Assembly (NCBI GenBank): GCA_028865235.1
Contig: CP114562.1
Coordinates: forward strand, 174,042 to 238,041
Length of the DNA: 64,000 nucleotides
DNA from: Candidatus Manganitrophus sp.
GTDB lineage: Bacteria; Nitrospirota; Nitrospiria; SBBL01; Manganitrophaceae
Direction of reading: 5' to 3'
Shown here piece after piece: positions 37,505 to 47,098 of this stretch. The notes beneath the pieces were generated by a model, which did not search any database, was not told the DNA's origin, and saw only the letters and a list, made by a program, of their open reading frames with translations. The stretch's first letter is position 1. Each line of letters begins with the position of its first letter. A program made the translations under genes and the position numbers.

Positions 37505-38515
37505 ATGAAAACGCGGCGGTATCACATCCTCCTCTTTGCCGCCGCCCTGGCTCTGTGTCTCGCCGGGCATACGGCCATGGCCGCTCCGAGCGGAACACCG
37601 ATGAATCCGGTCAAAGAGGTCTGCTGGAATTGCATCTTTCCGATCAAGATCGGCGGGATTACCGCCATCCCCGGCGATATGCCCGATCCACCCGACGCCG
37701 AATTCGTCCCCTGCGTCTGTCCGGCCCCGCCGCCGGTCTTCTTTCGGCCCGGAATCCCGATCAGCTTTTGGGAGCCCCGCCGCTTGGTGGAAACGGTGAA
37801 GGATCCCTACTACTTTCCGGCGCTGGGGGCCTCCTTCGCAAATCCGTCGAACGGCTTCTTCGGAGGGGCCAACAGCCGGGTCGGAAGTCAGCAGCATGCC
37901 GGCGTGAGCACCTTCGCCCAGGCGCATTACTATATCTTTCCGGTCTGGGCCATCCTGGAGCTGCTCGTCGACTACGTCTGTGTGGAGCACTCCGGATTCG
38001 ATCTGGCCTACATCACGGAAATCGACCCCCTTTGGAACAACGACATGCTCGCCTTCATGATCAATCCGGAGGCGCTGCTCTTCGCCAACCCCGTCTCGCA
38101 GCTCTCTTGCATCGCGGACAGTGTCGCGGCCAACAGCGGGCTGCCTCTCTCCGCGCTGTTCTGGTGCATGGGGTCGTGGGGTTCCGCCTATCCGCTCACG
38201 GGACACGTCAATGAGGATGCCTACATTCAGGCCAACGCGGCGATCGCCGCCAGGATGATCTATAAACTGTCTCGGGAACTGCTGGTTTGTGATACCGGAA
38301 TCAATCTGTGCGCCTGTGTCCCCACGCCGATCTGGGTGAAGCACAATTACCGGATTCAGATGGCGAAGCCGGTGCGCGATTCCACCTGCCAGCCGATCGG
38401 ACGAAGCAGCCTGATCTGGGGGAGCATGAAAAACCCGCCCTTTCGGGCGGGAGGAAACGTGAACGACAATTTTCTTTGGGTCATTTTCAATCGGAGAAAA
38501 TGCTGTGCGCTCTAG
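37505..38515 (+). CDS. traU: TraU, mating-pair assembly protein
   Basis: ATG 37505 begins a signal peptide (HILLFAAALALCLAGHTAMA). The mature protein shows the TraU family pattern: VCWNCIFPIKIGG near the start, then CVCPAPPPVFFRPGIPISFW, EPRRLVETVKDPYYFPALG, a middle with LSCIADSVAAN, and near the end LCACVPTPIWVKHNYRIQM. Ten or more conserved cysteines are present, typical for this disulfide-rich periplasmic protein, which is needed for DNA transfer more than for pilus formation. Length (336) matches F TraU (330). It overlaps trbC by 11 bases. Confidence 0.93.
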   Translation: MKTRRYHILLFAAALALCLAGHTAMAAPSGTPMNPVKEVCWNCIFPIKIGGITAIPGDMPDPPDAEFVPCVCPAPPPVFFRPGIPISFWEPRRLVETVKDPYYFPALGASFANPSNGFFGGANSRVGSQQHAGVSTFAQAHYYIFPVWAILELLVDYVCVEHSGFDLAYITEIDPLWNNDMLAFMINPEALLFANPVSQLSCIADSVAANSGLPLSALFWCMGSWGSAYPLTGHVNEDAYIQANAAIAARMIYKLSRELLVCDTGINLCACVPTPIWVKHNYRIQMAKPVRDSTCQPIGRSSLIWGSMKNPPFRAGGNVNDNFLWVIFNRRKCCAL

Positions 38516-39581
38516 AATATTCGAGCAAGCGGGCCGAAGCTCCATTTATTCGATCCTCAGCCGCCGCGGTCTTCTGATCATTATCCTCTCTCTTCTGCTT
38601 CTGGCGGTTTTCATCTTCGGCTGGCGATCCGAGGCGGGCGGGGAGGGTCGCGCGATTGAATTCGAGCCGCAGAGCGGATGCGACCAAATCGAAGCGATCG
38701 AAGGAGAGTCGATTTATCTTCGGTCGGCCTCTTTCGAATGCGACCTGGCGGCGGGAAAATTGACCGCCCGACTCGATCCATCCGTCGAGGTGATCCGGAT
38801 CTATGTGAATGGAAAGTTCTGGAGAGCGCAATATGTCGGATCGAACGATCCGGAATCACTGAGGCGATCTATGAACGAGGCGAATATCGGCGCGAATCGC
38901 CTGACGGTGCCGGAGAATCTCACGATGCGGGAGATGGAGGAGCGCGCCGGGAGGAGTGTCGATCGCTTCCGCTCCGACGAGACGCAGGACCGCATCAAAA
39001 GCCGTCAGGAGGCGATCGGCCGGAGATTCCACCCCGACGCCTCCGACAGCCTCAACCGGGAGATCCCGGCGCGCCCCCCGGCCGGAATTCTCCCTTCCTC
39101 CGAGCGGATCTATCTTTTTATCTCATCGAGTCTGCCGCAAGAGACCCTTCGCACCTACGCCGCGGCGCTGGCTCGGCTGCATGACCCGAATATCGTGATG
39201 GTGTTGCGAGGTTATGTCGGAGGAATGAAGCGAAGCAAGCCGCTGCAGGAATTCGCCATGGGCATTCTGCTAAAAGATCCGGACTGCCTCGCACAAAAGA
39301 CGGCGTGCGAGCGGTTTTCAGTGCGCCTTGAGATCGATCCGAATCTGTTCCGGCGCTACAACATCCACCAGGTTCCCGCCCTTGTTTATGTTCCATCCAT
39401 TCGGGTTTCGGAGGATTCCGGGGGAGAGGGCCTGATCGAAAACGCGGAGGTAGGGACGTATTACCACATCGATGGGGATGCTTCTTTTGAGTTTTTGATC
39501 GGACAGATTCAGGAGAAATCAAGAAGCGGCGCTCTGCGACGGATCGCGACTGCGTTGCAGAGCGAGCGAATCGCAGAATAA
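38505..39581 (+). CDS. trbC: TrbC, F-type assembly protein
   Basis: A 358-residue intact frame starting inside the end of traU. One membrane segment near the N-terminus (GLLIIILSLLLLAVFIFGW) replaces a cleavable signal. The C-terminal half holds the TrbC_Ftype domain, beginning IYLFISSSLPQETLRTYAAA, then PNIVMVLRGYVGGMKRSKPL, and RYNIHQVPALVYV as the thioredoxin-like proline loop. No CxxC is present. The N-terminal half (about 170 residues) is longer than in F TrbC and contains RGD-poor, charged helices of unknown role. TrbC works with TraW in periplasmic pilus assembly. Confidence 0.88.
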   Translation: MRSRIFEQAGRSSIYSILSRRGLLIIILSLLLLAVFIFGWRSEAGGEGRAIEFEPQSGCDQIEAIEGESIYLRSASFECDLAAGKLTARLDPSVEVIRIYVNGKFWRAQYVGSNDPESLRRSMNEANIGANRLTVPENLTMREMEERAGRSVDRFRSDETQDRIKSRQEAIGRRFHPDASDSLNREIPARPPAGILPSSERIYLFISSSLPQETLRTYAAALARLHDPNIVMVLRGYVGGMKRSKPLQEFAMGILLKDPDCLAQKTACERFSVRLEIDPNLFRRYNIHQVPALVYVPSIRVSEDSGGEGLIENAEVGTYYHIDGDASFEFLIGQIQEKSRSGALRRIATALQSERIAE

Positions 39582-39592
39582 GGAGATTCCCG

Positions 39593-39871
39593 ATGGATCC
39601 GCATTATATCCCGAAATATCTAGACGCGATGCCGCAGATACTCTGGTGGGAGCTGGATGAGCTGCTATTCCTCGCCGGGGGACCCTTGGTCGGCATTCTC
39701 ACGGAGCACCCGATCATCGGAGCGGGCATCGGTTTTCTCTTCCTGAAAGCCTATACCCGAGCCAAAGAAAACAAGCAGCCGGGGTTCGTCTGGCACCTAC
39801 TCTACTCATACGGGCTGTATGGGATTCCGGCCCGGATTCCGGAGTTTTGGATTGTGCAGTTCATCCGGTGA
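39593..39871 (+). CDS. traL: TraL, small inner-membrane pilus protein
   Basis: 92 residues, intact. It has the TraL pattern: YIPKYLDAMPQILWWELDEL, then a hydrophobic pair (FLAGGPLVGIL and IIGAGIGFLFLKAY), the cytoplasmic RAKENKQPG and the C-terminal YGLYGIPARIPEF. TraL corresponds to VirB3-like membrane proteins in the secretion channel and precedes traE in all F-type operons, as here. RBS AAGGAG lies upstream of the ATG. Confidence 0.92.
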   Translation: MDPHYIPKYLDAMPQILWWELDELLFLAGGPLVGILTEHPIIGAGIGFLFLKAYTRAKENKQPGFVWHLLYSYGLYGIPARIPEFWIVQFIR

Positions 39872-39912
39872 TCGGGACAAACGAGCGGGTTCATCAATGG
39901 AAGGGGCGGAAA

Positions 39913-40464
39913 ATGTCTTGGTATAACGAATGGACGAAACTAGGGAAGGAGAACTATATTCTCAGCGTCATGAGCCTGGCGATGGCGCTTGCCTTGACGG
40001 TGATGAGCTTCGCCTTCTACCGGTTGTATACGAACAAAGCGGTCACGGTAACCCCGCCCAGCTTCGAGCGGGAATATCAGGTCGCGGGGGACCGTGTCTC
40101 CCGATCGTATCTTGAGCAGACATCCGCATTTTTGGCCGATCGGCTCTTATCGGTCAGCCCCGCGAACGCACGACAGTCCTTCGACATGATTCTCCCGTAT
40201 CTTACGACCGACCCCGGATTGGTGAAGATCATCCGCGAAGAGCTCAACCGGCAGGCGAAGGTGATCGAGGAGACCGACACCTATCAGATCTTCTACCCGA
40301 TGAAATACATGATTTCCGAACAAAAAGGCACGATTGTGGTTGAAGGCGCATTGCGGCGGATCATCGGGAATATTTATAAGCCGCCGGAGGAAACCAAGCG
40401 GATCGCGTTTTATTTTATCGTCCGAAACGGACGATTTCTCGTAACCAAAATCGAGGCGGACTAA
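39913..40464 (+). CDS. traE: TraE, VirB5/VirB8-like inner-membrane protein
   Basis: ATG 39913 (GGGGCGG upstream) gives 183 residues. The single N-terminal membrane helix (SVMSLAMALALTVMSFAFY) is followed by a periplasmic domain with VTPPSFEREYQVAGDRVS, ARQSFDMILPYL and FYPMKYMISEQKGTIVVEG, which match the TraE family. It would be part of the inner-membrane core of the channel, like VirB8. It lies between traL and traK, the conserved order, and stops one base before the start of traK. Confidence 0.92.
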   Translation: MSWYNEWTKLGKENYILSVMSLAMALALTVMSFAFYRLYTNKAVTVTPPSFEREYQVAGDRVSRSYLEQTSAFLADRLLSVSPANARQSFDMILPYLTTDPGLVKIIREELNRQAKVIEETDTYQIFYPMKYMISEQKGTIVVEGALRRIIGNIYKPPEETKRIAFYFIVRNGRFLVTKIEAD

Positions 40465-40465
40465 A

Positions 40466-41227
40466 ATGAATCAAACGATCTTTCGCTCCTTGGGAGTTCC
40501 GATCGCGACCGCGGCCGCATGCTTTGTCTTCGCGGTCGGGGCGGCCTCGGCCGAAGAGAGCATCCAGACGGTGGAAGGAGACGGCTATCATTACGTCGGG
40601 GTCGCCCTAAGAGGACTCATTCGCGTGGTCTGCCCTGAGCCTTTTACCAGCAAGAAATACTCGGCCGAGAAGGAGATGGAGGTCACCCTTGAAGGGAAGA
40701 ACGCCTATATCAAATTTCTCCCCTCGGAAATCACCCGCCCGGATGGCGAGACGAGCCTGTCGTATTCGAGCATGCCCCGGGATCTTTATCTGGAGTGCGG
40801 GGGAAGGGTGTTCTCGCTCATTCTGCTTCCAAAAGAGGAGATGCAGACCACCACGGTGGTGCTGCGGGTTCCGCTTGTCGATCAGGAGAAAGCGCGGCAA
40901 TTTGAAAAAGGAAATGAGTATGAGGAAACCCTGGAGCGGCTGATTCGGGCCGCCTATCGTGAGGAGCCACCGGACGGATATCAGCCGGTGAAAGTCGAGG
41001 AGATGGCGATGCGCTTCGAGGAGCTCGACCTGCTGCTCACCACACAATATAAAGGCGCTGAATTTATCGTCTCGGTCTATCTCATCAAGACAAATCGGCC
41101 GATCGAGGAGATCAGTGATGCGCTCTTCGTGCCGTATCTTAAAAAACCGCTCGCCATCACCATCGTGAAACCCCGGCTCTCCGAGAACGAATCCTCTCGG
41201 ATGATCGTGGTCACGAGAAAAGAGTAG
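40466..41227 (+). CDS. traK: TraK, VirB9-like outer-membrane core component
   Basis: 253 residues. Signal peptide (TAAACFVFAVGAASA) followed by the TraK family layout: a beta-rich N-domain starting VALRGLIRVVCPEPF, then SMPRDLYLECGGRVFSLIL, a linker, and a C-domain with TTQYKGAEFIVSVYLI and ending LSENESSRMIVVTRKE. TraK is the secretin-like ring protein held by TraV and TraB in the outer-membrane core complex. Intact; order traE-traK-traB as in F. Confidence 0.92.
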   Translation: MNQTIFRSLGVPIATAAACFVFAVGAASAEESIQTVEGDGYHYVGVALRGLIRVVCPEPFTSKKYSAEKEMEVTLEGKNAYIKFLPSEITRPDGETSLSYSSMPRDLYLECGGRVFSLILLPKEEMQTTTVVLRVPLVDQEKARQFEKGNEYEETLERLIRAAYREEPPDGYQPVKVEEMAMRFEELDLLLTTQYKGAEFIVSVYLIKTNRPIEEISDALFVPYLKKPLAITIVKPRLSENESSRMIVVTRKE

Positions 41228-41231
41228 CGCG

Positions 41232-42391
41232 ATGATCGAAAACTCCCAAAAAGAAAAAACCGAAAATATATCGTTTTGGGGATGGTTCTGATCGTTCTGG
41301 TCGCAATCCTCTTTCTGCTTCCGATGATCTTTACCGGAACCGCCGAGCCGGGCCGCACCGCCGGGCCGCCGGTAAGAGTGGTCGATGAGAGAAAACTCTC
41401 GGAGGAGAGCTTCAACAAGACGGTTGGCGATCGGATCACCGATCTGGAGCAGACGGTAAAGAATCTCCAGAAGGAGATCTCGAATGAGAAAGTATCGCGC
41501 TCTTCAGGCGGGCCTCGGTTCGCTTTGAAATCGCCTGAACCGGAAGACGCCGCGGCCGGTCCTCTACCGGCCTTGGACCAGTTGGCGCCGCGACCGCCGG
41601 TCACGGGTGCTCCGATGGTGCCGCCTCCATCACCGGCACGCACGGCGGGGATCCAGGCGCCCAACAAACCGAGCAAGCGGCTCCTCACGGGACTGATCGC
41701 TTCGGAGCGGCCGAAATTCGAAGAGAAGAAAACGGATGACAAAAAACCGGAAAAGCCGGCGAGCGTCGGCGTTCCCGCCTGGTCCTTCACAAAAGCGCTT
41801 CTGATCTCAGGGGTGGATGCGCCGACCAAGCAGAACGCAAAAGGAGACCCGAGACCCGCGCTGCTGAAGTTGACGGGGAAGACGGTCCTGCCGAACCGGG
41901 GGAGCGCCGATCTGCGCGAGTGCTTCGTCGGAGGCTTTGCAAGAGCGGATCTCTCCGGGGAGAGGGTGTATTTCCAAACCAAGGTCCTCTCCTGCCTCAC
42001 GCCGAGCGGAAAGCGAATCGAAAAGGAGGTCGACGGCTATGTCGCGGGCGAGGACGGAAAAGACGGTCTTTTAGGCCGGGTCTACAGCAAGCAGGGGGCG
42101 CTCCTGGCCCGGACCTTGGTGGCCGGCTTCCTCGACGGACTGGCGGGGATCTATGAACAGCAAGCCACGATCGTCTCGATTCAGCCGACCGGCACCGTCT
42201 CGACCATCGATTCGGGTAAGGCGCTTCAGGCCGGCCTCTTCGCGGGCTCGGCCAGCGCCGCGGAGAAGCTCGCCGACTTCTACATGAAACTCGTCAACGA
42301 CACTTTTCCCGTCATTGAAGTCGCGGCGGGCCGTGAGGTCGATGTGGTGTTTATCAGCGGACTTGATTTCGAACAGGAGGTGCTCCAATGA
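41232..42391 (+). CDS. traB: TraB, VirB10-like envelope-spanning core protein (start shifted)
   Basis: The open frame runs from about 41276, but the basic cytoplasmic tail and membrane helix (RKYIVLGMVLIVLVAILFLL) begin further upstream. ATG 41232 is in a different frame, so one base is probably wrong between 41232 and 41276. After the helix come a coiled-coil (FNKTVGDRITDLEQTVKNL), a proline-rich linker across the periplasm and the VirB10-like beta-barrel domain: FTKALLISGVDAPT, DLRECFVGGFARADL, EVDGYVAGEDGKDGLLG and the antenna-like segment RTLVAGFLDGLAGIY. Length about 385. It bridges the inner membrane to the TraK/TraV ring. Confidence 0.88.
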
Positions 42392-42594
42392 AGACAACCT
42401 CGCTCGTCTTATCGATCTGCTTTCTCTTCGGCGGCTGCAGCAAGGTACTGCTGCCGTACGAAGAGGAGGCGAACTGTCGGAAAGGGGTCGACGAAGGCGT
42501 TTGCGCCTCGATGTCGGAAGTCTATGAATATACCCTGGATGACCGTCCGGCACGGCATCCGAAACATCTCTCGAAGGAGAAAGAGGCAAAATGA
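42388..42594 (+). CDS. traV: TraV N-terminal half as a separate lipoprotein
   Basis: 68 residues, ATG overlapping the traB stop (ATGA). Lipoprotein signal ends FLFGGC, then the conserved TraV start with cysteines: PYEEEANCRKGVDEGVCASM and SEVYEYTL. TraV is the VirB7-like lipoprotein that anchors the core complex. In the F plasmid one protein of about 170 residues also carries the region encoded by the next gene; here the two are separate. Confidence 0.75.
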   Translation: MKTTSLVLSICFLFGGCSKVLLPYEEEANCRKGVDEGVCASMSEVYEYTLDDRPARHPKHLSKEKEAK

Positions 42595-42968
42595 AAATGA
42601 CAGCGATCGTCGTCAGCGCCTTTTTACTCGTTTCTTGCGCGAGCGCGAAGCCGAAAATAAAAACGCTCGATCATGAGACCGACCAAAAACCAGCTGCAAA
42701 AAGTGTATATGACAGCGAGCGCGAGGAGGCGATGGCGAAGCTGCTGCAGGCGCCGCCGACACCGCTGCGGGTGCCTCCGACCGTGTTGCGCATTCATATT
42801 CTCCCTTATGTCGATCGCGGCGGGGGCTTTAACGGCGATAAGTACAAATTCATCACAGAGGATGAGGGCCGTTGGATATTGGATAACCAGGTGCTCTCGA
42901 AGCGCCGGCCCGAGATCAAAGAGCTCAAGCCGCTGGAGAGCGCGAAGCCGGCCCGACTGGGCAAGTGA
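42591..42968 (+). CDS. traV: TraV C-terminal half as a second lipoprotein
   Basis: 125 residues, start overlapping the preceding stop (AAATGA). It has its own lipoprotein signal, AIVVSAFLLVSCAS, then a linker and the conserved TraV C-terminal block LRVPPTVLRIHILPYVDRGG, ITEDEGRWILDN. Both halves of TraV are thus lipidated separately. A frameshift cannot explain this, because each part has its own start, signal and lipid-accepting cysteine. Confidence 0.75.
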   Translation: MKMTAIVVSAFLLVSCASAKPKIKTLDHETDQKPAAKSVYDSEREEAMAKLLQAPPTPLRVPPTVLRIHILPYVDRGGGFNGDKYKFITEDEGRWILDNQVLSKRRPEIKELKPLESAKPARLGK

Positions 42969-42986
42969 ACCGATAGGAAGCGTCCG

Positions 42987-45468
42987 ATGAACGCGACACA
43001 GTATAAACATTTACTCGCCCGAAAGGATCTCGCGGATTTTCTGCCGTACCAAGATTACACGGGGCATGGGATGTATATTCTCTCAGACGGCGGGCTCGGA
43101 TTCGCCGTCGAATGCACTCCGCTTCCGGTGGTTGACGACAAAGTCTACAAGGGACTGCTCTCCACGCTGGCCTGTATCCCCGGAGGGGCCGCGGTTCAGT
43201 TCATTCTCTTCTCCTCGCCCGACTCTACTCCGATCATCGACCGCTGGTTGCAGCTGAAGACACGCCGAGACGGGCTCTGCGGGGAGGTCGTTGAGAATTA
43301 CAAATCCTTTCTGGAAAGAGCGGCCTGGTCGAAGATCTCCAAGCACTTTACCGCGCCGCTTCGAACGTTCCGTCTGGTCATCACGGTGAAGATCGGCGGC
43401 AAAGAGAAAGAACACACCCTGTTTGATCAATTTCTGAGAGCGATCTTTGGGAAGAAGCACGCGAACGGCCATTCTCCGCTCTCCGACGAGACGCGCTATA
43501 AGGAGGCCTGCGATCTGAAGGACAAGTTCACCGGAGCGTTGAAGGGCGCGTTTCTTAATCCGGCGCCGCTTGAGCCGAACGGCTTGATCAGTTTTATCTA
43601 TCCCCTCCTGAACGGGAGGCACGACATGCGTCATAAGCCGAAGTGGGACGGCGCCCGCATCTCCGACATGTGCATCGCGAACGACACGGAAGTGGTTCGC
43701 GACAGGGAATATGTCAGCGTCGATGATATCTGCGTCAAGTCGCTCAACGTCAAGGAGTACCCGGAGGCGTGGTCGCTCGGCCAGGTCCTCGATTATACGG
43801 GAAATATATTCACCGACCAGAATCATGACCACCCCTTTCTGATCGTGCTGAACGCCATCAAGCTCACCGATAACGAGATGCGGCGGATCGACTCGAATGC
43901 GTCGATGGTGCTCTCCCAAAAATATCCGTACGCCCTCTTTCCCCGGCTGAAATTCAAACATATGGACCTGCAGCCCGCGAAAGAGAGGATCGAGAAGGGG
44001 GGAAGATGCTACCGCGTCAACCTCTCCTTGATGATCTTCGCAAAAGATCCCAATCACTTGAACACCGCCGCCGGATCGTTCACAAGCTATTTCAGGGGGC
44101 TGGGATTCCGACTGGAAGAGGACCTCTACATTCACCTGCCGGTTCTGCTTTCGAATCTTCCGTTCGGATACGATGCCACGACGGCGGGATTTCTCAATCG
44201 AGGGCGTGTCGTTTTCGAGGAGAACGTCGCGACATTGGCACCGATCTCAGCCGACTGGAGCGGTACAAAGCCCCAGGTCCTATTGACCCCCCCGGGGCGG
44301 ATTGATGGGATGGGATCTGTTTTCAAGCCCCCGCGGGGGATTCAACGCTTACGTCGTCGGCACCACACGCTCCGGAAAGAGCGTGTTGCTGCAGCTCACA
44401 TCGGCCAAGTACCTCCTCGCGAATTATCGCTGCTGGATCGTCGATATCGGACGCTCCTACGAGCGCCTCGCCCACATCTTTGACGGCGAGTTCTTCGAGC
44501 AGCGCCTGGATCGCGCCAAGAGCATGAACCCATTCACCACCATCCTTGATGCCGCGATGCTCAACGAGTATCTGAAATTCCTCTGCGATTTCTACTTTCT
44601 GATGGGCTCCCCGAAAGAGCGGGTGTTAAACGAGCAGCTGGAGAAGCTGATTTCGTCGCATCTGGCGGACGCCATCCAGGAGAGCTTCCAGAAATACGCG
44701 CAGGATAGCGACATCGACAGCACCTGCGAGATGCTCGAGAAGGTCAGCCATGACAACCGGGTCCGCGATTTCATCACCACGCTGAAGCCCTACCGCTCCA
44801 AGGGTCAGTACGGCGCTTTCTTCAATCGGGAGTCGAAGATACGCTTCACGTCGCCGCTCGTCGTGATGGAGAACGATACGCTGGAGAACATTCCGGAGCT
44901 CCGGGATCCGGCGCTGATGCTGATGACGTTTCACATCTCTCGGGAGATCTATCGCGTCGAGTCGCACAAATATGCCGGCGACATCGTGATCATCGATGAG
45001 GCCCATAAATTCCTCGGCACGCCCCGGATCGACCTCTTCATCGAGCAGGCCTACCGCCGGTTCGGAAAACACGGGGCGGCGATCATGCTCGGCACCCAGG
45101 GATATGAAGACTTCCAAGGAACCGATGGTCTCTCCCGCGCGGGGCGCGTGGTGGTCCAGAATAGCGCCTGGCAGCTCTTTACCCTGCAGCAGGCCACTTC
45201 GCGCCAAGCCTTAAAGAAGAGCAATCAGTTCTCCTTCACCCCTTATGAGGAATCCCTCATGGACAGCGTGAAACTCGTGCGAGGGGAGTTCAGCGAGGTT
45301 CTGATCTGCGCGGAGGGGATCCGGACCAAAGGAAGGGTGGTTCTCGATTCCTTCTTGAAAGCGATGTTCTTCACCGACGATGAGGTGCGCCACAAGATCA
45401 AACAGCTCGTCGCCGCGGGCCGAACTTTCACGGAAGCCGTGCGTGAAATCGAGGAGGCGCTCAAATGA
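42987..45468 (+). CDS. traC: TraC, VirB4-like assembly ATPase (frameshifted)
   Basis: Cytoplasmic ATPase for pilus assembly. The N-terminal part (LADFLPYQDYTGHGMYIL, FRLVITVKIGG, RRIDSNASMVLSQKYPYALF) runs to a C7 run at 44287-44293, where one C is probably extra. The motor domain follows: FNAYVVGTTRSGKSVLLQL (Walker A at about residue 460), DIGRSYERLAHIFDGEF, Walker B AGDIVIIDEAHKFL and MLGTQGYEDF. Corrected length about 827, matching TraC (about 875). The 3' end overlaps trbI by 4 bases. Confidence 0.92.
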
Positions 45469-45776
45469 AATGGTACGGCTGGAGCCTCATTGTCGTTCTG
45501 ATCATCTTCTCGAACATCGCGACGCTCTGGGTGACGAAGCACGCTCTAATAAAGATCCGCGTCGTCGATACCGTGGCGCTGATCGATCATCAGAGGGCGA
45601 AATGGGTGAAGCTGGCCAATGAGGGAGAGATCACCTTTGATGAAGCGCTCGCGCGCCAGAAGGCGTTCCTCGGAAAGCTTGAGCGGGATCTTCAAGGAGA
45701 GCCGCTCGTTTTCATCAAACAATGCGTGTTGGGAAAACATGAAGATATCACAGCCCGCTTTGAGCAGAAAAATTAA
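45465..45776 (+). CDS. trbI: TrbI, F-type inner-membrane protein
   Basis: 103 residues; N-terminal membrane helix (WSLIVVLIIFSNIATLWVT) followed by the TrbI periplasmic segment with VDTVALIDHQRAKWVKL, then FDEALARQKAFLGKLERDL and a short C-terminus. F TrbI (128) affects pilus outgrowth and retraction and precedes the traW/traU genes in F. Here it follows traC directly (ATGA overlap). Its C-terminus overlaps the S26 peptidase gene by 38 bases. Confidence 0.8.
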   Translation: MKWYGWSLIVVLIIFSNIATLWVTKHALIKIRVVDTVALIDHQRAKWVKLANEGEITFDEALARQKAFLGKLERDLQGEPLVFIKQCVLGKHEDITARFEQKN

Positions 45777-46245
45777 GATCAGCTCCGTCTTTCTCGCCGC
45801 TCTGATTGTTTTCGCGGCTCTTCCCGTCGTCTACGATCGGCTGCCTTACAAGATCGTGGCGACCAAAGATCGCTCATTTCCGTGGCGGATCTGGATTGAA
45901 TCTCCGCCCGGAAGCGACTACCGGACGGGAGAGTATGTCGAATTGAGGGTCTTCTTTCAGAACCGATATGTGGAGCATGTTCGATTTTTGATAAAGCAGG
46001 TCGCCTGCCGAGGGGGGGATCATCTTCGGGTCGAAGAAGGGGTCTTCTTCTGTAATGGGAGGGAAATCGCCAGAGCGCAATTCAAAGACAGCGCAGGTCG
46101 GCCCTTGCAGATCATGACATACGACGGAACGATCCCGGAGAAATCGTATTTCGTCTTGGCGTCGCATCCGATGAGCTATGATAGCCGCTACTACGGTTTG
46201 GTCGATGAGAAATTCATCGTTCACCGGATGCGGCCGATTATCTAG
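45739..46245 (+). CDS. S26-family signal peptidase of the TraF(RP4)/TrhF type
   Basis: ATG 45739, 168 residues. An N-terminal helix (SVFLAALIVFAALPVVY) is followed by RSFPWRIWIE, where Ser 46 is the expected nucleophile, and by GEYVELRVFF. LIKQVACRGGDHLRVEEG supplies the catalytic Lys near residue 86, and ASHPMSYDSRYYGLV corresponds to the Gly-Asp-rich final box. Peptidases of this type mature or cyclise conjugative pilins (RP4 TraF) and occur in IncHI-type F-like systems. It probably processes the TraA-like pilin; no separate traQ or traX was recognised. Confidence 0.8.
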   Translation: MKISQPALSRKIKISSVFLAALIVFAALPVVYDRLPYKIVATKDRSFPWRIWIESPPGSDYRTGEYVELRVFFQNRYVEHVRFLIKQVACRGGDHLRVEEGVFFCNGREIARAQFKDSAGRPLQIMTYDGTIPEKSYFVLASHPMSYDSRYYGLVDEKFIVHRMRPII

Positions 46246-46275
46246 AAACCTGTTCCGAAAAAAGGGGGGGAAAGC

Positions 46276-46788
46276 ATGGTCTTTGGATTCGACGTGCCAG
46301 GCACGGGCATCGACCATTATCTACATGTCGAGCAGCATGTCCTCGTCGAGCATCACCAGTCGATCAGCCTGCATCCCTTATTAAAAAGACCGGCGGTGGC
46401 GATCAGATTGGCTCCGCCCGAAGCGACAAACGAGGCTTCTTCCGACGAGAGGACGGAGACGGCGCGGACAAAGGAAGTCGTTCTCTACTTTGATCGTCAG
46501 TCGGCTGAAGTCCGCGCCGACGAGCGCGTTAAGCTCGATCTATTCACCCAGGGAGATCGGGTGACTTTAATCGGAATGGCCTCGCCGGAGGGATCGGCGG
46601 ATCAGAATCGCGCCCTCTCGCGCCGGCGGGCGAAGGCGGCCGAGGCGATCCTCTTGCGCCGGGGTGTCGTGATCGATCGCATCGTCAGTACCGGCGCGGA
46701 GCGCTGCAACGAGGAAGAAGAATCCGCCTGGAAGTGCCGGCGGGTGTGTGTCTCGGAAAAGGGGATCTGCGATGGGGAGTCGAAATAG
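46276..46788 (+). CDS. OmpA-like peptidoglycan-binding domain protein
   Basis: 170 residues. The C-terminal 100 contain an OmpA-like domain: EVVLYFDRQSAEVRADE, then RVTLIGMASPEGSADQNRAL and SRRRAKAAEAILLRRGV. The SPEG segment and following Arg are where OmpA domains hold meso-diaminopimelate. A cysteine-containing tail (ERCNEEEE ... KCRRVCVSEKGIC) ends the protein. The N-terminal 60 residues are His-rich (HYLHVEQHVLVEHHQ) and lack a signal peptide, so an upstream start or missing base is possible. Probably anchors the transfer complex to peptidoglycan. Confidence 0.65.
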   Translation: MVFGFDVPGTGIDHYLHVEQHVLVEHHQSISLHPLLKRPAVAIRLAPPEATNEASSDERTETARTKEVVLYFDRQSAEVRADERVKLDLFTQGDRVTLIGMASPEGSADQNRALSRRRAKAAEAILLRRGVVIDRIVSTGAERCNEEEESAWKCRRVCVSEKGICDGESK

Positions 46789-47098
46789 GCTGGCCGGGTG
46801 TTTTCTCGCCCTGCTGGTCGGATGCAGCGCGGCCGATGATTTCCAGGGGTGCGTTATTCCGGCGGTCGGTCGCCCCTCGCTCGTCGAGGTAGAGCGCGCT
46901 TTCCTCGGACGCCATCCTCAGTTTGGATTCAGAGAAGTGAAGGCGACCGCGATCCCGGGCCTGTTTGAGGTCGATACGGAAGAGAATACGTTCTACTTCT
47001 ATCCGGAGTCCGGGCATCTACTCGTGGGGACGCTCTACCCACCCGACGAGATTTTCTCGGAGGCCTCGGCGTTGCTCGGCGGTGAGGGATCTTCGTGA
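46772..47098 (+). CDS. Lipoprotein with an isolated DsbC N-terminal domain
   Basis: ATG 46772, inside the previous gene, 108 residues. Lipobox LLVGCS (cysteine at residue 18), then a DsbC-N-like fold: VERAFLGRHPQFGFREVKAT, GLFEVDTEENTFYFYPESGHLLVG in two strands, with no thioredoxin domain or CxxC behind it. DsbC-N mediates dimerisation, so this protein could pair with the full DsbC-like enzyme encoded at 29735 and fix it to a membrane. It ends in TGATG, coupling it to traG. Confidence 0.7.
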   Translation: MGSRNRLAGCFLALLVGCSAADDFQGCVIPAVGRPSLVEVERAFLGRHPQFGFREVKATAIPGLFEVDTEENTFYFYPESGHLLVGTLYPPDEIFSEASALLGGEGSS

